Shown here: one piece after another, positions 1 through 8,048 of the stretch
Numbering within the stretch: the stretch's first letter is position 1
How the letters are laid out: every line of letters begins with the position of its first letter
Assembly (NCBI RefSeq): GCF_900114875.1
Contig: NZ_FPKW01000004.1
Location: forward strand, 218,895 to 282,894
DNA: 64,000 nucleotides
Direction of reading: 5' to 3'
Source of the DNA: Chryseobacterium limigenitum
Lineage (GTDB): Bacteria; Bacteroidota; Bacteroidia; Flavobacteriales; Weeksellaceae
Program-made: the position numbers and the translations under genes
Notes under the pieces: model-generated
Seen by the model: the letters and a program-made list of their open reading frames with translations, nothing else
Told to the model about the DNA's origin: nothing
Databases searched by the model: none

Positions 1-953
1 GTTTGTTGTCGATTTGTTTCAATCCCTTAGTTTCATTACCAAATAATAGCAACGTTCGTGCAGCCTTAGAAAAACTGGAATTTTATGCCGGAATTGATTT
101 CTTTTTGTCCGAAACTTTACGTCACGCCAACATTATTCTCGCAGGTTCTTTACAGGAAGAGGAAGAAGGAACTACAACTTCTGCGGAAGGTCGTGTTATC
201 AGAATCAGAGCAGTTGTAGACCCACCCGGAAAAGCAAAACGGGATAGCGAGATCTTAATGGAATTAGCCAGAAGATTAGGTGAAGGCGATAAATTCAATT
301 ATAAAAACAGTGAAGAAACTTTTAATGAATTAAGAGTTGCATCCAGAGGAAGCGCCGCAGATTATTACGGCATTACCTACGAAAGAGTAGAAAAAAATCT
401 CGGGATTTTCTGGCCTTGTCCAACCGAAAATCACCCCGGAACACCAAGGCTTTGGGAAGATAAGGTTTTCAATACCAATGATAAAAAGGCACATTTCAAC
501 CCGACTCCTTACAAAAAACCAACCGAAGAGCCGGACGAAGAATATCCGATTGTGTTGACAACAGGAAGAGTGGTAAGTCAGTATTTAAGCGGTTCTCAAA
601 CAAGAAGAATCGGGAAGTTGGTTGACCTTTATCCTGAACCTTTATTGGAAATTCATCCAAAATTGGCAGCAAAATACGGTATCGAAGAAAATGATTTAAT
701 TAAAGTTTCTACAAGACGCGGAAGTGCATTATTTCCTGCAAACGTCGTGGAGACCATTAGACAAGATACTGTTTTCATTCCTTATCATTGGGGTGGTGTA
801 AACTCAGCAAATCAATTAACCATTGATGCTTTAGATCCGGTTTCAAAAATTCCTGAATTTAAAGTTTGCGCTTGTAAAGTTGAAAAAACCGGAAGAAAAA
901 AAGGCGAACATTCAGAAGAGTTTGCCAACCAAAGTAGAGATATTCAATATTAA
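1..953 (+). CDS. Molybdopterin-dependent nitrate reductase catalytic subunit, C-terminal part
   Basis: This is the 3' part of a gene that begins before the window; the open frame enters at base 3 without a convincing start. About 316 residues are visible. They contain the end of the molybdopterin-binding domain and the C-terminal dinucleotide-binding domain typical of the DMSO reductase superfamily, with a TTGR motif near residue 188 and the SGSQTRR stretch that lines the cofactor pocket in NarB/NasA/NapA-like enzymes. The Fe-S and active-site regions lie outside the window. The next genes encode a four-cluster ferredoxin and a Rieske protein, then Moco genes and, further on, NarK carriers, so nitrate is the most likely substrate. 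Another oxyanion cannot be excluded without the N-terminus. Family is well supported; substrate is inferred from context. Confidence 0.8.
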   Translation, partial: LLSICFNPLVSLPNNSNVRAALEKLEFYAGIDFFLSETLRHANIILAGSLQEEEEGTTTSAEGRVIRIRAVVDPPGKAKRDSEILMELARRLGEGDKFNYKNSEETFNELRVASRGSAADYYGITYERVEKNLGIFWPCPTENHPGTPRLWEDKVFNTNDKKAHFNPTPYKKPTEEPDEEYPIVLTTGRVVSQYLSGSQTRRIGKLVDLYPEPLLEIHPKLAAKYGIEENDLIKVSTRRGSALFPANVVETIRQDTVFIPYHWGGVNSANQLTIDALDPVSKIPEFKVCACKVEKTGRKKGEHSEEFANQSRDIQY

Positions 954-966
954 ATTTTAAAAAATT

Positions 967-1542
967 ATGGCGGAACAATTTGAAAAATTTAATGACATGG
1001 AGTTTTTTGTGGATATGCAACGATGTATCGGCTGTCACTCATGTGAGATGGCGTGTGCAGAATGTGAAACTAACGGAGAAACCTCGATGATTCATATTCA
1101 TTATGTAGACAGAGCAGAAACAATTCAAACCACGGTTCAGGTCTGTATGCACTGCGAAGATCCTATTTGCGCCAATGTTTGTCCGGCAGACGCAATTACA
1201 AAAGACGAGTACGGAATCGTGCACACTGCAGATACTTCAAAATGCATCGGTTGTGCGAATTGCGTGATTGGATGCCCGTTCGGAGTTCCGCAAATTCCTG
1301 ATGAAAGTGCGATGTTGATGATGAAATGCAATATGTGTTACGACAGAACAAGTGTGGGACTGAAACCAATGTGTGCAACCGTTTGTCCGAGTGGCGCGTT
1401 AACTTTCGATACAAGAGATAATGTTGCGAAAAAAAGGCCAAACAGTACTCCGGTCAACCGTTTTATTTTTGGAAAAGAAATAGTGAATACCAAAGTGAAT
1501 ATTATGATGCCAAAAGGCAGCGAAGAATTAAAAGTTTTTTAA
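967..1542 (+). CDS. 4Fe-4S ferredoxin-type electron transfer subunit (NrfC/DmsB-like)
   Basis: A 191-residue iron-sulfur protein starting 13 bases after the catalytic subunit, so almost certainly co-transcribed. It has four cysteine clusters: CIGCHSCEMAC at residues 20-30, CMHCEDPICANVCP near 60-73, CIGCANCVIGCPFG near 93-106, and a CNMC pair followed by CATVCP near 119-141. This is the layout of four-cluster electron-transfer subunits that serve Mo enzymes. No signal peptide is seen, so it probably stays on the same side of the membrane as the catalytic subunit. Its partner is inferred to be the upstream oxidoreductase, with electrons arriving through the Rieske protein encoded next. Confidence 0.88.
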   Translation: MAEQFEKFNDMEFFVDMQRCIGCHSCEMACAECETNGETSMIHIHYVDRAETIQTTVQVCMHCEDPICANVCPADAITKDEYGIVHTADTSKCIGCANCVIGCPFGVPQIPDESAMLMMKCNMCYDRTSVGLKPMCATVCPSGALTFDTRDNVAKKRPNSTPVNRFIFGKEIVNTKVNIMMPKGSEELKVF

Positions 1543-1552
1543 ACCTACAACA

Positions 1553-2080
1553 ATGTCAGAAGATAATAAAAAAATCCCCGCCTGGAAAGCTGATTTTCCT
1601 ATAAAAAAACGAGAAGCAGCCTATGTGTCTCGCAAAGAATTTATTAAACTAATCACCTTTTTTTCAGGTACTTTAGCATTGGCGAACGTGGCGGTTCCGG
1701 TGTTTAATCATTTTAGAAAAGAAGAAACTATTGGTGAATATTTTGTAGGATTAACCACTGATTTGGAAGTCGGAGGAATGCGAACTTTCTACATCAATGA
1801 GAATCATAGGGTTCCCTATATGCTCATTCGTCTCGCAGAAGATAAATGGAAAGTTTTTGAGCAGAAATGTACTCATTTATCGTGTTCTGTTTTGTACAAT
1901 CATCAAGAAAAAATAATAGAATGTCCTTGTCACCACGGTTTTTTCAATCCAGACGATGGTTCTGTGATTCAAGGTCCGCCGCCAAGACCGCTTCCACAAT
2001 TAACGGTTGTGATAAAAGAAGATAAAATTTACGTGACAGATTTCGCTAAAGAAACTAAAGAAACTCACGGTCACGGTTAG
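1553..2080 (+). CDS. Membrane-anchored Rieske 2Fe-2S protein
   Basis: A 175-residue protein with one hydrophobic segment at about residues 31-50 and a C-terminal Rieske fold. The cluster ligands are visible: C106 and H108 in CTH, and C124 and H127 in CPCHH. C111 and C126 form the usual Rieske disulfide pair. It starts 10 bases after the ferredoxin gene. No cytochrome b partner is encoded nearby, so it is not part of a standard bc1 complex; it more likely passes electrons between the quinone pool and the nitrate reductase module. That role is inference; the fold is clear. Confidence 0.87.
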   Translation: MSEDNKKIPAWKADFPIKKREAAYVSRKEFIKLITFFSGTLALANVAVPVFNHFRKEETIGEYFVGLTTDLEVGGMRTFYINENHRVPYMLIRLAEDKWKVFEQKCTHLSCSVLYNHQEKIIECPCHHGFFNPDDGSVIQGPPPRPLPQLTVVIKEDKIYVTDFAKETKETHGHG

Positions 2081-2094
2081 AACGATAATTATTT

Positions 2095-2180
2095 GGGCAA
2101 CTATTCCGTCTTCCGCTCCCAATCTTTTTGCCAAGGCTTTTCCCAACGCAAAAAAAGGATTTCCGCTCAAGCCGGGTTGC
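2095..2180 (-). repeat. Decayed intergenic palindromic repeat, copy A
   Basis: Read on the minus strand, this 86-bp stretch has the same layout as the element at 31471-31550: GCA-CCCG-CTTGA at one end, a T-run, a variable centre, GCAAAAA, a GGAG-GGAA-CG block, and TTGCCC at the other end. The outer arms can pair. This resembles the dispersed palindromic repeats common between genes in Flavobacteriia. It lies between the Rieske gene and a small membrane-protein gene and probably codes for nothing. Confidence 0.6.
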
Positions 2181-2341
2181 AACAATTCACTGTTGAAAAT
2201 TACAGAGAAATCAAGTAAAAATCGATGTAAACGGACTTTTACCCGTTTTTGAAGACTATAATAAACACTGGTTTTAGACAAAAAATAAGTTTGGCCTAAA
2301 GCCCATCGTAATTGAAATAAAATTATTAAAACTGAAAAGAA

Positions 2342-2626
2342 ATGTCTGTACGAAAGAAACCTATAAAAAAAGTAACCTTCCGCGTCAACGAAATGTTGGT
2401 TGCCATCATTAGTATTTACATTTTGCTGGTCAGTTTACAGATGTGGCTTTTGTTTGGAACTATCAATAAAGCGTTAGACAAAGAGCATATTGATTTTGCT
2501 TGGTATTCGGCAATTGGCTCAGTGGTTATTTTTATGTGTACAATTTTCTTTCTGAGATATGTACCCGATATTCCGACAGGGCAAATCAAAAATTCAAAAA
2601 CAGAAAACGATGACAAATCCTACTGA
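2342..2626 (+). CDS. Small two-helix membrane protein, function unknown
   Basis: A 94-residue protein with a basic N-terminus, hydrophobic helices at about residues 17-40 and 52-73, and a polar lysine/asparagine-rich tail. It sits in the nitrate reductase operon, and its 3' end overlaps the moaA start by 17 bases, which implies translational coupling. I do not recognise a named family with certainty. A helper or anchor role for the Rieske/nitrate reductase module is possible but unproven. Confidence 0.65.
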   Translation: MSVRKKPIKKVTFRVNEMLVAIISIYILLVSLQMWLLFGTINKALDKEHIDFAWYSAIGSVVIFMCTIFFLRYVPDIPTGQIKNSKTENDDKSY

Positions 2627-3608
2627 TTTACTCGATTCTTTCGGGAGAAAACATGATTATCTCCGGCTTTCGATTACTGACAGCTGTAATTTTCGTTGCC
2701 TGTATTGTATGCCCGATGAGCCGTTCAAAAGTACGCCTTCAATTGAGTTGATGAATAGTCAGGAAATTTATGAGCTTGCTAGAGTTTTCGTTCAAAAATT
2801 CAATATCAATAAAATCAGAATTACGGGTGGCGAACCTTTGGTAAGAAGTGATCTTGAAACAATTATTCGCCAGATGTCTACCTTAAATGCAAGGATTGGA
2901 ATCACCACAAATGGCGTTTTGCTTCACAAATATTTTGATTTATTTGAAGAATGTGGCGTGAAAAATCTTAACATCAGTATCGATTCTCTCGACCGCGAAA
3001 AATTCAAATACATCACGAAAAGAGATTTGTTTCAAACGGTTTGGGACAATATCAAAGAAAGTATTAAAAGAGGATTTAATGTAAAATTGAATGTTGTCAT
3101 GATGCGAGGTTTCAATGAAGACGAAATTCCAGAATTCATCGCACTTTCGCATCATTATCCGATAGAGTTGAGGTTTATAGAATTTATGCCTTTTACCGGA
3201 AATTCCTGGGAGAAAAATAAAGTGATTCCGATTTCGGAAATGCTGAGTTTAGTTTCCAAACACTTCACTTATGAAAAAGTAAAAGACCATAAAAATGATA
3301 CTTCCAGAAAATATAGGATCAACTCAGAAAGCAAAGGGGTTTTCGGATTGATTTCTACAATGAGCAACTCATTTTGCGCAGGTTGTAACCGAATTCGTAT
3401 CACATCTGACGGGAAAATGAAAAACTGTCTTTTCGGAGCTGATGAATTTGATTTGCTGAAATCTTTAAGAAATAATGAAGATCTAAAACAACTCATCCAA
3501 TTCGGAATCCTCAAAAAACACAAGGAAAAGGGTGGACAGTTTTCTAAAATGGAAAATATACAGAACAATGAAATTGTCAATAGAAGTATGATAAAAATAG
3601 GAGGTTGA
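2610..3608 (+). CDS. moaA: GTP 3',8-cyclase (Moco biosynthesis)
   Basis: A radical SAM enzyme of 332 residues that catalyses the first step of molybdenum cofactor synthesis, turning GTP into 3',8-cyclo-GTP with its partner MoaC. The SAM cluster motif CNFRCLYC is near residue 20, followed by the TGGEPL motif, and the second cluster motif CAGCNRIR with a later cysteine lies near residues 255-275. The protein ends in the Gly-Gly tail needed for activity. I chose the ATG at 2610, which gives the family's usual N-terminus; an in-frame ATG at 2559 would add 17 unlike residues inside the previous gene. Moco enzymes surround it and nothing in it looks damaged. Confidence 0.95.
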   Translation: MTNPTDLLDSFGRKHDYLRLSITDSCNFRCLYCMPDEPFKSTPSIELMNSQEIYELARVFVQKFNINKIRITGGEPLVRSDLETIIRQMSTLNARIGITTNGVLLHKYFDLFEECGVKNLNISIDSLDREKFKYITKRDLFQTVWDNIKESIKRGFNVKLNVVMMRGFNEDEIPEFIALSHHYPIELRFIEFMPFTGNSWEKNKVIPISEMLSLVSKHFTYEKVKDHKNDTSRKYRINSESKGVFGLISTMSNSFCAGCNRIRITSDGKMKNCLFGADEFDLLKSLRNNEDLKQLIQFGILKKHKEKGGQFSKMENIQNNEIVNRSMIKIGG

Positions 3609-3684
3609 TTTTTATTTGGCCACCGATAGGATAAAAAAAACATAACGGTAGGTTTTACTATAAACTAACAAAAAATTTTATTAT

Positions 3685-5217
3685 ATGAAACAATTAATGC
3701 TATGCGCTCTGGCTATAGCGGGGCTGGCTTATGGCCAAACACCAGCAATTGAGTCGCAAAAATTTTATGGCGGAACGAAAGATGATGACGTAATCAGTAT
3801 TAGGCAGACTTCGGATGGAGGGTATATATTTATAGGAGATTCTGATTCTAATAACGGTGATTTAACATCCAATAATGGGAAAAAAGATTTTTGGGTTGTA
3901 AAGAGCAATCCCTTAGGAGCTATACAGTGGCAAAGATCACTCGGAGGAAGTCAGGACGAAGAAGCACATTCAATCAGACAAACGGCTGATGGAGGATACA
4001 TTATTGCCGGTGAAACAAATTCAAATGACGGAGATGTCACAGGAAATCACGGAGGGACAGATGCCTGGATTGTAAAGTTGAATCAAAATGGAGATTTGGT
4101 CTGGCAAAAAACGTATGGAGGATCCAATAGCGATTCCGCCAATTTTATTGAACCTACTGGAGATGGAGGGTACATTGTTGCAGGGGACTCGAATTCTAAC
4201 AATGGAGATTTAACTCAAAATAAAGGAAGTTATGATGCATGGGTTTTTAAAATTTCTTCAGACGGAACTTTAGAATGGCAGAAAAATTACGGAGGAACGG
4301 CATATGAAGGAGCAGAATATATTCAAAATACTTCAGATGGAGGATATATCGTAGCAGCTACAACTACCTCAAACAATGGTGATTTGACTTCTAATCATGG
4401 TGATTTTGATTATTGGTTTATCAAGCTTAATTCAGCTGGAAATATAGAATGGCAAAAAACTTATGGGGGTACAGGTATGGATCAGCCCTATGCAATACAT
4501 CAGACATTAGATGGTGGTTATATCGCATCAGGAAGATCAAATACACCGAATAATGGTGATGTTACGGGTAATCACGGACAATTTGATTATTGGATTGTTA
4601 AAGTAAGTAATACAGGAGATTTGATCTGGCAAAAATCTTTGGGTGGAACAAATTCCGATTATGGGCGTTTTTCACAACCTACTTTAGATGGAGGATACAT
4701 CGTTGCAGGTTATTCTAACTCAAATAACGGAAATGTAAGCGGAAATAATGGTGGATTTGATTGTTGGATTGCAAAGCTGAATGAAACAGGAACCATTGAA
4801 TGGCAAAAATCACTGGGAGGAATGGGTTATGACTGGGGGAGAAGTTTAACGGAAACAGAAGATGGAGGTTTTGTAATTGCTTTAGGTTCAAAGTCGACGA
4901 ATATTTCCGCAGGAACACACCACGGAAATAACGATGTCCTACTCATCAAATTAGAAAGAAATGGTTCATTGTCAACGTCAGAAACAAGATTGAAAAAAGA
5001 TTCAACTGTGGCTCCAAATCCTTCAAACGGTTACTTTACGATTAATCATCTTTTTAATAACAGCAGCTTAGAAGTTTACTCATTAACAGGAAAACTTATA
5101 CAAAAAGTTAAAAATATATCTGGAAAATCTTATTCAATTGATATTTCTAATCAACCGACCGGAGCATACATTATTAGAATTGATAATTTAATTACACTAA
5201 AACTGATTAAAAAATAA
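3685..5217 (+). CDS. Secreted T9SS protein with seven ~57-residue repeats
   Basis: A 510-residue protein with an N-terminal signal peptide (hydrophobic to about residue 17). It has seven tandem repeats of about 57 residues between residues 22 and 430; each carries WQK-YGG, QT-DGGYI-AG, NNGD-T-NHG and D-WI-KL elements. The last 75 residues form a T9SS type A sorting domain ending in LKLIKK. The repeats resemble the beta-propeller-like repeats of Bacteroidota surface proteins. The gene interrupts an otherwise continuous Moco cluster in the same orientation. I see no catalytic motif, and its job on the cell surface is unknown. Confidence 0.8.
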   Translation: MKQLMLCALAIAGLAYGQTPAIESQKFYGGTKDDDVISIRQTSDGGYIFIGDSDSNNGDLTSNNGKKDFWVVKSNPLGAIQWQRSLGGSQDEEAHSIRQTADGGYIIAGETNSNDGDVTGNHGGTDAWIVKLNQNGDLVWQKTYGGSNSDSANFIEPTGDGGYIVAGDSNSNNGDLTQNKGSYDAWVFKISSDGTLEWQKNYGGTAYEGAEYIQNTSDGGYIVAATTTSNNGDLTSNHGDFDYWFIKLNSAGNIEWQKTYGGTGMDQPYAIHQTLDGGYIASGRSNTPNNGDVTGNHGQFDYWIVKVSNTGDLIWQKSLGGTNSDYGRFSQPTLDGGYIVAGYSNSNNGNVSGNNGGFDCWIAKLNETGTIEWQKSLGGMGYDWGRSLTETEDGGFVIALGSKSTNISAGTHHGNNDVLLIKLERNGSLSTSETRLKKDSTVAPNPSNGYFTINHLFNNSSLEVYSLTGKLIQKVKNISGKSYSIDISNQPTGAYIIRIDNLITLKLIKK

Positions 5218-5305
5218 AGTTCTTACCGGATAATTAATCTATAAGCCAATACAAACTTCAAAAAGCATAATGCTTTTCAGAAATAAAATCTTTAAACAAT
5301 TACCA

Positions 5306-5905
5306 ATGAAAAAATTAACAAAGCTAATCGCTGTTGCGATGATTGCAATCACAACACTGCAATGCAAAAAATCTGAAACTGTTGTAACCGAAAATCAACC
5401 ACGAACCTCACAAAATAGTTCTGAAAAAGAAAATCACAAACACGACGAAAAAGATGACTTAAAATACATTTCAAAAGAAGTAAAAGTGACTGGAGATGTT
5501 GTAAATCAATTGACATTAACAGTCGATTCTTTAAAAAAAATGAATGTGAAAGAACTGAATGACATGAAAATCGTTTGTCAATCTGGGATTACGAAAGACG
5601 ACATTAAAACAACAAAAGGAGTTCTTCTGACAGATATTTTAGAGAAAGCAAAAATCGCACAACAGGAGCATAAAGACCGAAATTTTTACATTGTTGCAAG
5701 AGCATCGGATGATTACAAAGCGACATTTTCCTGGGCAGAGTTATTCAATAGTCCGACAGGTGAAAAGGTGTACGTATTATTTGAACAAAACGGTCAGCCT
5801 CTTAAAGAAAAAGGAGAAATGATTGTGGTAAGTCTTAACGATACCAAAACCGGCCCACGACACGTAAAGTGGCTGAAAAACATTGAAGTAAACCGAGTGA
5901 AATAG
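5306..5905 (+). CDS. Small lipoprotein with sulfite-oxidase-like molybdopterin-binding fold
   Basis: About 199 residues when started at the ATG at 5306, which begins a typical lipoprotein signal (MKKLTK, hydrophobic core, TLQC lipobox). An upstream in-frame ATG at 5270 would spoil the signal. The mature part matches the compact oxidoreductase molybdopterin-binding domain: a conserved Cys-Gln-Ser-Gly motif near residue 95, a DDYKATFSWAEL stretch, and a terminal GPRHVKWLKNI motif. The cysteine could ligate Mo. The position among Moco genes supports a Mo protein, but the short length leaves open a non-catalytic or cofactor-handling role. Confidence 0.7.
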   Translation: MKKLTKLIAVAMIAITTLQCKKSETVVTENQPRTSQNSSEKENHKHDEKDDLKYISKEVKVTGDVVNQLTLTVDSLKKMNVKELNDMKIVCQSGITKDDIKTTKGVLLTDILEKAKIAQQEHKDRNFYIVARASDDYKATFSWAELFNSPTGEKVYVLFEQNGQPLKEKGEMIVVSLNDTKTGPRHVKWLKNIEVNRVK

Positions 5906-5967
5906 GAGAGATTAATAAGAAACAATTTTATACCTTCAATTTTTAAACTTTCAAAAACATCTGCAAA

Positions 5968-7164
5968 ATGAAATATTTCATCCCTGTTTCCGATGCTAAA
6001 ACAATAATCGAAACACAAATTTATCGTACAGAGAAAATAACAGTTTCACTATTAGAAGCTCAAGGTTTTTATACCTCAGAACCTATTTTGGCAACTTTAG
6101 ATGTTCCTTCTTTTGATAACTCTGCGATGGATGGTTACGGATTTCGATTTGAAGATTTAGCAGATTTTTCAGAATTAAAAGTTAAACATATCATTCCTGC
6201 CGGAGTATCAAAAAATAGTTTTGAGCTTGCTCGGGGAGAGGCTGTACGTATTTTCACAGGTGCAAAAATTCCTGAAGGTGTTGATACCGTAATTATGCAG
6301 GAAAAAACGATAAGGATTGAAGACCAAATTCAATTTAATTGTAATGAAATTTTAAAAGGAGAAAACATCCGTTTGAAAGGTTCTCAAACTCAAGTAGGAA
6401 CAAAAATAATAGATGAAAATACATTTGTCAATCACGCGGTTATAGGTTTTTTAGCAGGATTTGGAATTGACAGAATTGATGTTTACAGAAAATTAAAAAT
6501 AGGACTACTCTATACAGGAGATGAATTGGTGGAAATAGGGAAACCTCTTCTGGATGGGGAAATCTACAATTCTAATACGTACACGCTTCAATCAGCTTTG
6601 GCTGAAATTAATCATCAGTTGTCATTCATCAATCATGTCGAAGATACGGAAGAAGCTACTTTTTCTGCCATAAAAAATGGTTTTGAAATGGTGGATGTTT
6701 TACTAATTACAGGGGGAATTTCTGTAGGAGATTATGATTATGTGAAACCTGCTTTAGAAAAATCAGGCGTTTCAGAATTATTCTATAAAATCAAGCAAAA
6801 GCCAGGAAAACCTCTGTATTTCGGTAAGTTAAACAAGAAAATTGTTTTTGCATTGCCCGGTAACCCGGCTTCTGTTTTTTCCTGCTATCATCAATATGTA
6901 AAACCCTTTTTACTAGGTTGTTTCGGGCGGAAAGATTTTAATGAAGAACAAGATTTTGCCATTTCAGAATCTTTTGCAAAGAAAAAAAGCAAAGACCAGA
7001 CGCAGTTTTTGAAAGCCTTCTATTCTAAAGGTCGTGTGCAAATTCTCAACGCACAAGAATCTTATAAAATGGATTCTGTTGCACAGACCAATTGTCTGGT
7101 AGAGTTTCCTGAAAATGCAACTGAAATTAATATAGGAGAGAAAGTTACAATATGGAAAGTCTGA
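5968..7164 (+). CDS. moeA: Molybdopterin molybdenumtransferase
   Basis: A 398-residue MoeA that inserts molybdate into adenylated molybdopterin. The signature PSFDNSAMDGYGF lies at about residues 47-59, the TGG-SVGDYDYV motif near 250-263, and the GKPLYFGK and ALPGNPASVFSCY motifs of the MPT-binding domain near 285-310. Length and domain order are normal for the family. Its 3' end overlaps modE by 13 bases, indicating co-expression. Nothing is missing. Confidence 0.95.
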   Translation: MKYFIPVSDAKTIIETQIYRTEKITVSLLEAQGFYTSEPILATLDVPSFDNSAMDGYGFRFEDLADFSELKVKHIIPAGVSKNSFELARGEAVRIFTGAKIPEGVDTVIMQEKTIRIEDQIQFNCNEILKGENIRLKGSQTQVGTKIIDENTFVNHAVIGFLAGFGIDRIDVYRKLKIGLLYTGDELVEIGKPLLDGEIYNSNTYTLQSALAEINHQLSFINHVEDTEEATFSAIKNGFEMVDVLLITGGISVGDYDYVKPALEKSGVSELFYKIKQKPGKPLYFGKLNKKIVFALPGNPASVFSCYHQYVKPFLLGCFGRKDFNEEQDFAISESFAKKKSKDQTQFLKAFYSKGRVQILNAQESYKMDSVAQTNCLVEFPENATEINIGEKVTIWKV

Positions 7165-7475
7165 AAATCAAAGGCAGAATATGGATTGAAACCGAATCCG
7201 GATTAAAGATTGGAATTGGAAGAGCCCGGCTTTTACAGCAAATCAATGATTTGGGTTCTATCACAGAAGCGGCAAAAGTTTTAAAAATTCCTTACCGAAA
7301 AGCGTGGGGAATTGTAAAAGATATTAATTCCAATTCTTCCAAAGAAATCGTCATTAAGGAAGTGGGCGGAAAAACAGGTGGGAAAAGTTCACTTACAGAT
7401 TATGGGAAACTGATAGTGGAAAAGTTCAAAACAGCAGAAGAATGTTTTATCAAATTTTCTCAGGATGAAATCTAA
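7152..7475 (+). CDS. modE: Short ModE-type DNA-binding protein without molybdate-binding domain
   Basis: 107 residues with the winged helix-turn-helix of ModE: GIGRARLLQQINDLGSI followed by TEAAKVLKIPYRKAWGIV. Full ModE proteins are about 260 residues and end in tandem molybdate-binding (TOBE/MOP) domains; none is present here. How it senses metal is unclear. It may bind molybdate through another partner or regulate without a ligand. It overlaps moeA and precedes mobA closely, and the modABC promoter at 21.5 kb is a reasonable target. Family assignment is strong; regulatory target is inferred. Confidence 0.85.
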   Translation: MESLKIKGRIWIETESGLKIGIGRARLLQQINDLGSITEAAKVLKIPYRKAWGIVKDINSNSSKEIVIKEVGGKTGGKSSLTDYGKLIVEKFKTAEECFIKFSQDEI

Positions 7476-7482
7476 AATCAAA

Positions 7483-8046
7483 ATGAAAGCAGTCATTTTA
7501 GCAGGAGGCAAAAGCTCCAGAATGGGACAAGACAAGGCCTCGATGGTGTTGGGTGAAAAATATGTAATACAGCATGTTATTGATAATTTATCTTCTGTTT
7601 TTGAAGAGGTTTTTATATCAGGAAATCATACAGATTATCCAAATTCGAAGGGTATTATTACAGATATTACAATACAAAAAGGTCCGATGGGGGGTATTCA
7701 CTCCGCCTTAGAATTCTGCCGGGAAGATATTTTTGTCTGCAGTTGCGATATGCCCTTCGTTTCTTCAGGTTTAATTCAAGATTTTCTTCAAAAAAAGGTT
7801 GAAAATAAAATTAATGTGGTGCGTCATGGCGAAAAAATATATCCGGTTTTGGGTATTTATCCTCTGGCGGTACTCGGTACTCTAGAAGAAACAATTAAAA
7901 ATGAAAATCTCAGAATGACCAGCTTCCTTCAGCAACAAAACGCTCATTATATTGATTATGATGATGGTTTTGAAACTCAACTTTTAAATATAAATACGCC
8001 GGAAAACTTCCGTGCTGCAGAAATTATAATCAATAAAAATTTATAA
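7483..8046 (+). CDS. mobA: Molybdenum cofactor guanylyltransferase-like NTP transferase
   Basis: About 187 residues starting with the nucleotide-binding loop AVILAGGKSSRMGQDKA, typical of MobA, which joins GMP to Mo-molybdopterin. The CSCDMPFVS motif near residue 88 and NINTPE near residue 172 are also typical. I chose the ATG at 7483 because it places the loop right after the start; an in-frame ATG at 7465 overlaps modE and is also possible. Guanylyl transfer fits a DMSO-reductase-superfamily enzyme such as the nitrate reductase at the window start. Confidence 0.88.
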   Translation: MKAVILAGGKSSRMGQDKASMVLGEKYVIQHVIDNLSSVFEEVFISGNHTDYPNSKGIITDITIQKGPMGGIHSALEFCREDIFVCSCDMPFVSSGLIQDFLQKKVENKINVVRHGEKIYPVLGIYPLAVLGTLEETIKNENLRMTSFLQQQNAHYIDYDDGFETQLLNINTPENFRAAEIIINKNL

Positions 8047-8048
8047 AA

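Noticed and set aside
2000..2281. 93-residue minus-strand ORF
   Set aside because: It overlaps the end of the Rieske gene and runs through the decayed repeat; its sequence has no protein-like pattern.
3685..5217. Tandem 171-bp repeats considered as a CRISPR or DNA satellite
   Set aside because: The repetition is at protein level with drifting codons inside one ORF that has a signal peptide and sorting domain.
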